NCBI RefSeq assembly: GCF_965229315.1
Contig: NZ_CBDDJA010000001.1
Location: 372,001 to 436,000, forward strand
DNA length: 64,000 nucleotides
Direction: 5' to 3'
Source of the DNA: Pelomonas sp965229315
GTDB lineage: Bacteria; Pseudomonadota; Gammaproteobacteria; Burkholderiales; Burkholderiaceae_C
Below the pieces are notes generated by a model. That model was given only the letters and a program-made list of their open reading frames with translations. It was not told the origin of the DNA and did not search any database. Positions 14,997 to 23,534 of the stretch are shown piece by piece. Position numbers and translations under genes: made by a program. Numbering within the stretch: the first letter of the stretch is position 1; each line of letters starts with the position of its first letter.

Positions 14997-17156
14997 ATGC
15001 CCGTTGCAGCCCTCGCGCTGCGCTTCGATCCCGCCGTCGTCGCGCTGTCCTACCTGACCGCCGCCTTCGCCTCCTTCGTGGCGCTGGACCTGGCCCAGCG
15101 CGTACGCAACCCCGGCGCGCTGAGTGTGCGCATCTGGTGGATCGCAGGGTCGCTGTCCCTGGGCAGCGGCATCTGGGCGATGCATTTCGTCGGCATGCTG
15201 GCGCTGCGCCTGCCGTTCGCCGTCGGCTACGACACCGTCACGACGCTGGTGAGCTGGCTGGCCGCCGTGGGCGTGTCGGCAATCGCGCTGCGCGTGGCCA
15301 GCCAGGACCGGTTGTCCGCGAAACGCCTGACGCTGGGCGCCGTGAGCATGGGCGCGGGCATCTGCGGCATGCACTACACCGGCATGGCCGCGCTGGTGCT
15401 GTCGCCCGGCATCCGCTGGAACTGGTCGCTGGTGGCCGCCTCCGCGGCCGTGGCCACCGGCGCGGCGGCGGCGGCGCTGGTGATCTTCTTCTGGCTGCGC
15501 CGCCTGACCACGGCAAGGCAGGCCCGCTGGGGCCAGGTCGTGGCCGCGCTCGTGATGGGCGCCGCCGTGGCGGGCATGCACTACACCGGCATGGCGGCAG
15601 CCGGCTTCGCCGAGGGCACCGTCTGCCTCAGCACCGACGGGCTGCGCGGCGACAACCTCGAAACGCTGGTGGCCGGCGCCACGTTCGCACTGCTGCTGCT
15701 GACCCTGTGCACCTCCGCGCTCGACGCCCGGGTGCAGCGCCGCACGAGCGGGCTGCAACGTTCACTGCACGCCGCCACCACCGAGCTCGCCGAGCAGGCG
15801 TTCCGCGACCCGCTGACGGGCCTGGCGAACCGCCTGCTGCTGGACGATCGCATCAGCCACGCCCTGGCACGCAGCCGGCGCGATGGTGCCGACGTGGCGC
15901 TGCTGATGGTGAACCTGGACGGCTTCAAGCCGATCAACGACTCCTTCGGCCACGCCGCAGGCGACGCGGTGCTGCGCGAGGTGGCCACGCGGCTGCAGGC
16001 GCAGGCCCGCAACCACGACACGCTGGCCCGCCTCGGGGCCGACGAATTCGTGCTGCTGCTGGAGGGTGAGGCGAGCGAAGCCGTGCTCGCCCAGGTGGCC
16101 CAGCGGCTGCTGGACATGCTGGCCGGGCCGATGTCCATCGGCGAGGGCAGCCCGCCGTTGCGGCTGTCGGCATCGGTCGGCATCGCGCTGCACGGCGGCA
16201 ACCGCGAGCCCGACCGCACGCTGATCGCCCAGGCCGAATCGGCGGCCCAGGCCGTCAAGCGCGGCGGCGGCAATGGCTTCGCGTTCTTCGAGGCGCACAT
16301 GCAGGACGGCGTGCGCGAGCAGCTCGAACTCGCCCGCGACCTGCGCGCCGTGCTGGACCAGGCCGGTGCCGGCCAGCTGAGCCTGCACTACCAACCCAAG
16401 GTGGCCGGCGACACCGAGCAGGTACACGGCGTGGAGGCGCTGCTGCGCTGGCAGCATCCGCAGCGCGGCCCTGTCGGCCCCGGCACGTTCATTCCCGTGG
16501 CCGAACGCTTCGGCCTCATCATCCCGCTGGGCGACTGGGTCATCGACGAGGCCTGCCGCCAGCTCGCCGACTGGCGCGAGCAAGGCTTGACGCTGCGTGT
16601 CGCGATCAACCTGTCCCTGCAGCAGCTGCGCCAGCCGGAAGCACTGCTGCAGCGCCTGCAGCAGGCACTGGCCCGCCACGGCCTGGACGCGTCGCTGCTG
16701 AGCTGCGAGATCACCGAGTCCGCCGCGATGGAGGACGCTGCCGCCACCGAGCGCACGCTGCAGCGCCTGGGCGACCTGGGCGTGAGCCTGTCCATCGACG
16801 ACTTCGGCACCGGCTATTCGAGCCTGGCCTACCTGCGCCGGCTGCCGGTGTCGCAGCTCAAGATCGACCGCAGTTTCATCCAGGACCTGGAGACCAGCGC
16901 CGACGCGCGGGCGATCGTCAAGGCCGTCATCGAACTGGCGCATGCGCTGGGCCTGGAGGTGGTGGCCGAGGGCGTCGAGACCGCAGGCCAGGCCGCCGAG
17001 CTGCGCGCCAGGCGCTGCGACAAGCTGCAGGGCTTCCTGTTCGCGCGGCCCATGCCGGCCGACGACCTCACCCGCTGGGCCCTGCGGTCCGAGCACAGGG
17101 GCCAGGCGACGTCGCCGGGCTTCAGCGACTCGGTCTTCGCGTCGCCGGCGGGCTGA
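14997..17156 (+). CDS. MHYT sensor with degenerate GGDEF and intact EAL domain (c-di-GMP phosphodiesterase)
   Basis: 719 residues from the ATG at 14997; the frame is open back to 14907 but that stretch overlaps the terminator region. The N-terminal ~230 residues hold seven membrane segments with the MHYT repeats MHFVGM, MHYTGM and MHYTGM, proposed to bind metal and sense a gas or redox signal. The GGDEF domain reads GADEF (347-351) and has Asn306 where the first metal-binding Asp belongs, so cyclase activity is doubtful; the inhibitory-site RxxD (RNHD, 338-341) is kept. The EAL domain is complete: EALLRW (from 480), NLS, TES, DDFGTGYSS, KIDRSF and AEGVET. Net c-di-GMP breakdown is the likely output. 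Confidence 0.9.
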   Translation: MPVAALALRFDPAVVALSYLTAAFASFVALDLAQRVRNPGALSVRIWWIAGSLSLGSGIWAMHFVGMLALRLPFAVGYDTVTTLVSWLAAVGVSAIALRVASQDRLSAKRLTLGAVSMGAGICGMHYTGMAALVLSPGIRWNWSLVAASAAVATGAAAAALVIFFWLRRLTTARQARWGQVVAALVMGAAVAGMHYTGMAAAGFAEGTVCLSTDGLRGDNLETLVAGATFALLLLTLCTSALDARVQRRTSGLQRSLHAATTELAEQAFRDPLTGLANRLLLDDRISHALARSRRDGADVALLMVNLDGFKPINDSFGHAAGDAVLREVATRLQAQARNHDTLARLGADEFVLLLEGEASEAVLAQVAQRLLDMLAGPMSIGEGSPPLRLSASVGIALHGGNREPDRTLIAQAESAAQAVKRGGGNGFAFFEAHMQDGVREQLELARDLRAVLDQAGAGQLSLHYQPKVAGDTEQVHGVEALLRWQHPQRGPVGPGTFIPVAERFGLIIPLGDWVIDEACRQLADWREQGLTLRVAINLSLQQLRQPEALLQRLQQALARHGLDASLLSCEITESAAMEDAAATERTLQRLGDLGVSLSIDDFGTGYSSLAYLRRLPVSQLKIDRSFIQDLETSADARAIVKAVIELAHALGLEVVAEGVETAGQAAELRARRCDKLQGFLFARPMPADDLTRWALRSEHRGQATSPGFSDSVFASPAG

Positions 17157-17184
17157 GCTGAGCTGAGTTGAGCGGTGCCCGTCC

Positions 17185-18684
17185 TCAGACGGCCACCACC
17201 ATGCGCTCAGGCGAGACGTAGAAGCGCCGGAACTCCTCGAACGGCATCGTGTCCGCCGCCTCGATGCGCGCCTGCTCCGCCAGCGACTGCGCGGCCTGCT
17301 GCGCAAACCGCTGTTGCAAAGCGTCGGGGAACGGCAGCGTCAGCAACTGCGTGCGCGTGACGTCGCTCTGGTGGCGGATGAAGCCGACGTAGCTGTCGCC
17401 GAAGTCCTGCGCCATCGCGGCCAGCACGCGGGCCGACGGGCACAGCTCGGGTCGCTGCAGCCGCTCGGCGACGCGCTCCAGCGCCGCCTGATAGGCCCTG
17501 CCGCCGTGCGCCGCATCCAGCGCCCGGGCATGCACCGCGCAGTGCGCCAGGATCTGCGCCGCCCAGTCCACCAGGCGGCGTTCGCCGCCCTGCCAATGCG
17601 TCAGCATCAGCCCCGGCTCCCGGCCGCGCGCGGCCACGCTGTGCTGGTTGCGCGCGTTGATGGCGATCTCGTCCGGCGTGTCGTGGGGGCTGTCGCTCGC
17701 CAGGCAGTGCAGCAGGAAGGCGTCGAGCACCCGCATCGTGTCGGCACCGATGCCCACGGGCTCGAAGGGATCGAGGTCCATCAACCGCACCTCGATGTAC
17801 TCGACGCCGCGCTCGCGCAGGGCATGCAGCGGGCGCTCGCCGGTGCGGATGACGCGCTTGGCGCGGATGGTGCTGTAGAACTCGTTCTCGATCTGCAGCA
17901 GGTGCGTGCTGAGCTGGTTGTAGTCGCCGCCGGGCGTCTGCACGCCGATGGCCTCGTACGGGGGGTACGGCGTCGTCAGCGCGCCCTGCAGCGAGGCGGC
18001 GTAGCTTTCCAGGCAGTTGTAGCTGACGGCGATGCTGGACTGCGCATCGCTCTGGTAGCCCAGCCGCCCCATGCGCAGCGATGTCGCGTGCGGCAGGTAT
18101 TGCGTGTGGCTGGACAGGCGCTGCAGCCCGTGGTCGCGGCCGGCCACGAAGCTCTCGCACAGCGCCGGGCTCGCGCCGAACAGGTACAGCAGCAGCCAGC
18201 CTTCGCGGCGGAAGTTGCGGATCGCGCCCAGGTAGCCGTCCGTGCCGACGCCCGGGACGGACCAGTTGTAGTGGATGCCCGAGATCGTCTGCATGCGCCG
18301 GCCGTAGCGCTGGCCCAGCCCCATGCGGTAGACGCTCTTGGCGCGGCCCACGTTGCTGCTGCCGTAGCGGCCGATGGGAATGGTCTCGTCGGTCGGCAAC
18401 TCGCAGGGCATGGAGCCCACCCACAGCCGCTCGTCGGCCAGCGCGCGGTACACGGCCTGGTGCACCTCGGTCAGCTCGCGCAGGCAGTCGTCCACGCCGG
18501 CATGCACGCCGGTGATCAGTTCGAGCTGGGATTCGCTGTAGTCCGTCGTGATGTGCGGGTGCGTCAGCGCGGCACCGAGCGCCATCGGGTGCGGCGTGAG
18601 CGCGAGGCTCCCGTTGGGCAGCGCGCGCAGGCTTTCTTTTTCGATGCCGCGGCGGATGCCGAGCAAGGTCTTTTTGTCGTCCAT
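17185..18684 (-). CDS. gshA: Glutamate-cysteine ligase
   Basis: 499 residues. The start MDDKKTLLGIRRGIEKESLR and the internal TDYSESQLELITGVH, GSMPCELPTDETIPIGRYG and SGIHYNWSVPG segments are characteristic of the proteobacterial GshA class. The enzyme joins glutamate and cysteine in the first, ATP-dependent step of glutathione synthesis in the cytoplasm. Length is slightly below the ~520 residues of the E. coli enzyme. The SulP gene lies 45 bases upstream in the same direction, so both could be co-transcribed; if that carrier moves sulfate, the pairing would fit cysteine and glutathione supply. gshB is not in the window. Confidence 0.92.
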   Translation of the reverse strand: MDDKKTLLGIRRGIEKESLRALPNGSLALTPHPMALGAALTHPHITTDYSESQLELITGVHAGVDDCLRELTEVHQAVYRALADERLWVGSMPCELPTDETIPIGRYGSSNVGRAKSVYRMGLGQRYGRRMQTISGIHYNWSVPGVGTDGYLGAIRNFRREGWLLLYLFGASPALCESFVAGRDHGLQRLSSHTQYLPHATSLRMGRLGYQSDAQSSIAVSYNCLESYAASLQGALTTPYPPYEAIGVQTPGGDYNQLSTHLLQIENEFYSTIRAKRVIRTGERPLHALRERGVEYIEVRLMDLDPFEPVGIGADTMRVLDAFLLHCLASDSPHDTPDEIAINARNQHSVAARGREPGLMLTHWQGGERRLVDWAAQILAHCAVHARALDAAHGGRAYQAALERVAERLQRPELCPSARVLAAMAQDFGDSYVGFIRHQSDVTRTQLLTLPFPDALQQRFAQQAAQSLAEQARIEAADTMPFEEFRRFYVSPERMVVAV

Positions 18685-18729
18685 GGCGTCTCAGACGGCT
18701 GCAGGGCGCGACACGGTAGCAGATACGGG

Positions 18730-20397
18730 CTACAGCTGCCCGGGAGCGTCCATGTCTGCCAGGCTGGGCCTCAGGGCATGTTCACCCGCCTGGATGCCCT
18801 CGTGATGACTGAGGTAGAGCGACACGTCGTAACGCTCCAGCCAGCCCACGCTGCGCAGGCGGTCCAGCACCGGGCCCTTGACCTCGGAGAGTTCCAGCCT
18901 CAACCCCTCGGCGGCCAGCGCCGCGTGCAGCTCCTGCAGCGCGACGAGCGCGGACACGTCGATGTGGTTGACCGGCGCCATCAGCAGCAGCACGCGCTGC
19001 GGCTCCCCGACGCGCTCGCGGTGCTCGCGCACCAGCGCCAGCACCACGTCGGTCAGCCCGCGCGCATTCGTGAACACCAGGCTCTCGTCGATGCGCAGGC
19101 CCACGACCTCGGGCCGGCATTCCACCGCGTAGCGCTCCACGTTGCGGTAGTGCTGCGTGCCGGGCACGCGGCCGATGCGCGCCACGTGCGGGCGCGACGT
19201 GCGCTGGATCAGCAACGCGACGGAGCCCACCACGCCGATGGCCAGCGCGGCCGCGATGCTCCAACACAGCACGGTCACCGTCACCGCCGCCATCAGCAGG
19301 CCTTCGGCGCGCGCATAGGCCCAGGCCTCGCGGTAATGCCGCAGCGAGAAGCCGCCCAGCACCGCGACCAGGATGGTGGCCGCCAGCACCGGCTTGGGCA
19401 GGTGGGCCAGCGGCTCGGCCAGCATCAGCATCGCCAGGCACATGAAGCCGGCGACGAACACCAGGCTCCAGCGCGACACGCTGCCGGCCTCGTGCAGCAG
19501 GATGCTGCGCGAGAAGCTGCCCGCCACCGGCATGCCACCCGTCACCGACGCCACCAGGTTGGCCGCCGCCAGGCCGCGCATCTCGGCCGCCGGCAGCAGC
19601 TTCTCGCCGCGCCGCTGCGCCAGCGACTCCGACACCGCCAGGCTGGACACGAAGCCCATCAGCGCCACCAGCGCCGCGCTCGGCAGCAGCTGCAGCCACA
19701 GCGCCGCCTCCAGCCGCGGCAGCCCGAACGGCACCGCCAGCGACGGCAGCGCGCCGACCTGCGCGACGCCAGCGGCCGCCGGCGTCAGCGCGGACAGCAG
19801 CATCGCCGCCACCAGCAGCAGCAGCGGGGCCAGACGCGCCAGCAGCGCGGAACGGGCGCGGCGTGACAGCAGCAGCAACACCACCCCGCCAGCGCCCCAG
19901 GCCGCACTCCGCGCGCCCCAGCCGCCGTGCGCGGCGGATGCCAGCAGGCTCGGCAGCGTGAAGCCGGCCGCCGCACTGCCCAGCAGCACCGGCAGCTGAC
20001 CCGCGGCGATCATCAGCGTCGCGCCGTTCTCGAAGCCGCGCAGCGCCGGTACCGACAGCAGCGAGGCCAGCGCATCCAGCCTGAGCAGCGCCGCCGCCGC
20101 GAGCACCAGACCCACCTCCGCGGCCAGGATCAGCGCGCCCTCGGTCGCGCTCACCCCGGCCGGCAGCGCACCCAGCGCCTGCGCGATCATCAGCGCCAGC
20201 ACCGCCACCGGCCCCAGGCCCAGCACGGGGCTGGAGCCGAGCGCCGCATAGGCCACCAGCGGCAGCAGGCTGGCATACAGCCCCACCTGCGGCGGCAGCC
20301 CGGCCAGCATCGCGTAGGCCAGGCTCTGCGGGATCAGCAGCACGGCGACGACGGCGCCGGCCATCAGGTCGGCGCGCCAGGAGCCGGGCCGTGTCAT
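18730..20397 (-). CDS. SulP-family inorganic anion transporter with STAS domain
   Basis: 555 residues from the ATG at 20397, chosen because the SulP pattern starts there (WRADLMAGAVVAVLLIPQSLAYA); the frame extends 14 codons further. About twelve hydrophobic segments occupy residues ~10-400, including the YASLLPLVAYAALGSSP region. A cytoplasmic STAS domain (residues ~420-540; APVNHIDVSALVALQEL) follows. Substrates in the family include sulfate, bicarbonate and dicarboxylates; the neighbouring gshA makes sulfate attractive, but this is inference. It sits between the Bug-family binding protein gene (90 bases upstream) and gshA on the same strand. Confidence 0.88.
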   Translation of the reverse strand: MTRPGSWRADLMAGAVVAVLLIPQSLAYAMLAGLPPQVGLYASLLPLVAYAALGSSPVLGLGPVAVLALMIAQALGALPAGVSATEGALILAAEVGLVLAAAALLRLDALASLLSVPALRGFENGATLMIAAGQLPVLLGSAAAGFTLPSLLASAAHGGWGARSAAWGAGGVVLLLLSRRARSALLARLAPLLLLVAAMLLSALTPAAAGVAQVGALPSLAVPFGLPRLEAALWLQLLPSAALVALMGFVSSLAVSESLAQRRGEKLLPAAEMRGLAAANLVASVTGGMPVAGSFSRSILLHEAGSVSRWSLVFVAGFMCLAMLMLAEPLAHLPKPVLAATILVAVLGGFSLRHYREAWAYARAEGLLMAAVTVTVLCWSIAAALAIGVVGSVALLIQRTSRPHVARIGRVPGTQHYRNVERYAVECRPEVVGLRIDESLVFTNARGLTDVVLALVREHRERVGEPQRVLLLMAPVNHIDVSALVALQELHAALAAEGLRLELSEVKGPVLDRLRSVGWLERYDVSLYLSHHEGIQAGEHALRPSLADMDAPGQL

Positions 20398-20487
20398 GTC
20401 AGCGTCGCATCCGGCAGCCGGGCCGGCGGGCATCGCCACCCCACACGGGGCGCTGCCAGGGCGCGTCTTGGACGAGAGACGCCATGC

Positions 20488-21495
20488 TCAGCGATCCACC
20501 TTGACGCCCGACACCCGCACCACCCGCGCCCACTTGGCGGTCTCGGCGGCGATGAGCGCGGCGAAGTCGGCGCTGCTGGTGGGTTGTGCCTGCAGTCCCT
20601 GCGCGCGGAAGCGCTCCCGCAGCGCGGGGCTGTTCAGCGCCGCGGCGATGTCGCGCTGCAGGCGGGCGACCTGGTCGGCCGGCTGGCTGGCGGGCGCCAG
20701 CAGGCCCGCCCAGGCGCTGGCCTCGTAGCCCTTGAGTGCGGGGCCGCCGGCCTCTTCGACGGTGGGCAGGTCCGGCAGGCTGGGGCTGCGGTGCGCGCTG
20801 CCGATGGCCAGCGGGAGCAGCTTGCCGGCGCGGATCTGCGGCAGCGCGGCCGGCAGCACGTCGAACATCAGGTCCATGTTGCCGGCGATGACGTCCTGCT
20901 GCGCCGAGGCCGCGTTGCGGTACGGGAAATGCAGCATGTAGGTCTGCGTCAGCCGCTTGAAGAGCTCGCCGGCCAGGTGCGTCGGGTTGCCGTTGCCGCC
21001 CGACGCGATGTGCAGCCGGCCGGGCTGCGTCGTCGCGACGCGCAGCAGGTCGGTGACGTTGCGGATGCCCAGCGACTGCGCAATGGCCGGGTTGACGACC
21101 AGCACCAGCGGCAGCGCCGACAGCAGGCTGATGGGCGAGAAGTCCTTGACGGGGTCGTAGGGCAGGCGACGCGACAGCACCGGGTTGATCGCGTGCGTGA
21201 CGACCGTGCCCAGCAGCAGGGTGTGGCCGTCGCTCGCGCCGGCGACCTCGGCGCTGCCGATGTTGCCGTCGGCACCGGGCTTGTTCTCGACGTTGACCGG
21301 CTGGCCCAGGCTGCGCTGCAGCTCGGGCGCCAGCAGCCGCGCGACGAGGTCGGTGGAGCCGCCGGCCGGGTACGGCACGACGATGCGCAGCGGCCGGGTC
21401 GGCCAGGGGTGGGCGCTGCCCGGCTGGGCAGCGGCCCCGGTGGCGGCCAGCCACAGCAGCAGGCCACGGCGTTGCATCGGAAAAGAACCCCTCAT
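20488..21495 (-). CDS. Bug-family (TTT) periplasmic binding protein
   Basis: 335 residues. Signal peptide followed by WPTRPLRIVVPYPAGGSTDLVAR and VENKPGADGNIGSAEVA, the diagnostic Bug/TctC pattern for periplasmic binding proteins of tripartite tricarboxylate transporters, which bind carboxylates or amides. The first ATG (21495) overlaps the stop of the upstream TPR-GGDEF gene (ATGA); a second ATG at 21477 begins the more typical signal peptide MQRRGLLLWLAATGAAAQ with a GAGGGG about 11 bases upstream. No TctA/TctB membrane genes are nearby, as is common for orphan Bug proteins in Burkholderiales. The overlap with a cyclase gene suggests a link to c-di-GMP signalling. Confidence 0.9.
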   Translation of the reverse strand: MRGSFPMQRRGLLLWLAATGAAAQPGSAHPWPTRPLRIVVPYPAGGSTDLVARLLAPELQRSLGQPVNVENKPGADGNIGSAEVAGASDGHTLLLGTVVTHAINPVLSRRLPYDPVKDFSPISLLSALPLVLVVNPAIAQSLGIRNVTDLLRVATTQPGRLHIASGGNGNPTHLAGELFKRLTQTYMLHFPYRNAASAQQDVIAGNMDLMFDVLPAALPQIRAGKLLPLAIGSAHRSPSLPDLPTVEEAGGPALKGYEASAWAGLLAPASQPADQVARLQRDIAAALNSPALRERFRAQGLQAQPTSSADFAALIAAETAKWARVVRVSGVKVDR

Positions 21496-23534
21496 GGCGG
21501 ACCTGAAAGCAGCTTGAGCCGGACTTGCCCGTTCAGGCAGGCGGCGTCGAAGTCCTGCAGTATCGCGGCCAGCGTGTTGGCATCGGGCGCATCGACCGCC
21601 GTGATGCCCACGCCGCGGTTGCGGCCTTCGGCCTTGGCCTTGTACAGCACCATGTCGGCCCAGTTGACGGCCTGCTCCCAGTGCAGGCGCAGCGCCGACG
21701 CGGCCGCGCCGCCCGAGCCGCCGAGCGGAAAGCTGCCGAAGCCGATGGACGCGGTGACGCGCAGGGGCCCCTCGCCGGTCTCGATGGGCGTGCCGCCAAT
21801 GCTGACCAGGATGCGCTCGGCCATCAGCGCGAGGTCGTCGCCGGGGGTCTCGGGCGCGAAAACGAGGAACTCCTCACCCCCCCAGCGCACGACGAGGTCG
21901 CTGTCGCGCACGGCCGCGCGGATGCGCTGACTGACCTCCACGATGACGGCGTCGCCCGCCGCGTGGCCATGCCAGTCGTTGACGTTCTTGAAGTGATCGA
22001 TGTCGATCATCATCAGCGCACCGCGGAAGCCCTCCTCCTGCGACTCGCGGGACCGCTGGTCCATGACGGCCAGGAAGTGGCGGCGGTTGGACAGGTCGGT
22101 CAGCGGGTCGCGCTCGCTTTGCGCGCGCAGCAGGCGCTGGTTGGCCGTCAGGCGCGTCTGCGCGCGGCGCATGCGCATCAGCGTCACGCCCGCCAGCGCC
22201 AGCGACAGCAGCAGCAGCGCGCCGACGGCGATGCCGACCTGCTGCGCGAGCTGCTGGTTGGCGATCTGCTGGTCCTTGAGCTGGCCGTCGCGGGCCAGCA
22301 GGTCCAGGTCGCGCTGGCGGGCGGCGCTGTCGTACTTGCGGCCCAGCTGCTCCAGCGCGGCGGCGCGGTTGCGTTCGTTGGCCTGCGCGTTCAGGTCGCG
22401 CTCGCCGTGCAGCGCCGCCAGCGCCTCCTTGAACTGGCCCGCCTCGGCCCAGGTCTCGCCCAGCTCGCGCAGCTCGCGCGCACGGGGCACCAGGTCGGTC
22501 GGTTCATAGCCGAACTCGTCGGCCTTGGCGAGTTCCTGGCGGGCCTGTTCGAACTGGCGCAGCTTGATGTAGGCGACCGCCAGGTTGTGGTGAAGGATGC
22601 GCTCATAGATGCGGTCCCCGAAACGCTGCAGCAGCGGCATCGCGCGCTGGCCCATGGCCAGGGCCTCTTTCAGCAGGCCCAGATGCATGTAGGCATCGAC
22701 AAGGTTGGCACGCAGCTGCGCAGCCAGGTGCGGCGCGTCGGCCTGCTCGGCGAGCAGCAGCGCGGCATCCAGCGCAGCGCGCGAGGCGGGGATGTCGTGC
22801 GCGCGGCGCTCGACGATGGCCTCGAAGTTGCGCACGCGGGCACCGGCCACGGGATCACCCGGCGCCTCGCGCTCGGCCGCCTGCAGTTCGGCGCGTGCGG
22901 CGTCCATGCGGTCCTGCGCCTGCAGCACCGCGGCCAGTGCGCCCCGCGTCAGCGCCGCGAGATGCCGGTCACCGCCGGCGCGCACCAAGGCCAACGCGCG
23001 CCGTGCGCTGGCCTCGGCGCTGACGAAGGTGCCCTGCGCGGACTGCTCGCGCTGCAGCAGGCGCAGCGCGTCCCAGGCATTGCGGAAATCGCAGCCCAGC
23101 TCGCGCACGGCCCGGTCCTCGTCGCCGGCCGGGCAGCGCCTGTCGAAACCGCTCAGCGCCCGGGCGGCCAGCGCGCCAGGGGATTTGCCGGCGCGCTCCA
23201 GCGCCAGCGCACGCAGCAGCCAGCTGCGGTCGCTGCCGTCCTCGCGGCCCATCAGCTGCACGGCCACGGCGTCGGCTGCCTCGACCTGGCCTGCGGCCAG
23301 CAGCACGCGGCCGCGCGCCATCAGCCAGGCCGCCTCGCGCGGCTGGCCGGGCCCGGCATGCGCCGGCCAGCGCCGGCGCAGCTCGGCCAGCATCGCATCG
23401 GGATCGTCGAAGGCGCGGCGCGTGATGTTGGCGAGCACCGTGTCCTCGGCCACCGGGTCGGGCACCGGGTCGGGCGCGGCACGCCCGCCCGCCGCGGCCA
23501 GCGCCAGCACGAGAAGGGCGGCCATGCGCTTCAT
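21492..23534 (-). CDS. TPR-containing membrane diguanylate cyclase (second of a tandem pair)
   Basis: 680 residues from the ATG at 23534, which overlaps the stop of the preceding paralogue (ATGA). A signal peptide (about residues 1-19) is followed by a periplasmic TPR-like helical region, one membrane segment near 431-452 (VGIAVGALLLLSLALAGVTLM) and a cytoplasmic GGDEF domain. The catalytic signature is intact (DIDHFKNVND and GGEEF near 547-551), with the inhibitory RxxD (RDSD) exactly five residues before it. It should make c-di-GMP in response to a signal sensed outside the membrane. The two adjacent genes of this type share architecture but differ clearly in sequence, pointing to an old duplication. 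Confidence 0.88.
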   Translation of the reverse strand: MKRMAALLVLALAAAGGRAAPDPVPDPVAEDTVLANITRRAFDDPDAMLAELRRRWPAHAGPGQPREAAWLMARGRVLLAAGQVEAADAVAVQLMGREDGSDRSWLLRALALERAGKSPGALAARALSGFDRRCPAGDEDRAVRELGCDFRNAWDALRLLQREQSAQGTFVSAEASARRALALVRAGGDRHLAALTRGALAAVLQAQDRMDAARAELQAAEREAPGDPVAGARVRNFEAIVERRAHDIPASRAALDAALLLAEQADAPHLAAQLRANLVDAYMHLGLLKEALAMGQRAMPLLQRFGDRIYERILHHNLAVAYIKLRQFEQARQELAKADEFGYEPTDLVPRARELRELGETWAEAGQFKEALAALHGERDLNAQANERNRAAALEQLGRKYDSAARQRDLDLLARDGQLKDQQIANQQLAQQVGIAVGALLLLSLALAGVTLMRMRRAQTRLTANQRLLRAQSERDPLTDLSNRRHFLAVMDQRSRESQEEGFRGALMMIDIDHFKNVNDWHGHAAGDAVIVEVSQRIRAAVRDSDLVVRWGGEEFLVFAPETPGDDLALMAERILVSIGGTPIETGEGPLRVTASIGFGSFPLGGSGGAAASALRLHWEQAVNWADMVLYKAKAEGRNRGVGITAVDAPDANTLAAILQDFDAACLNGQVRLKLLSGPP

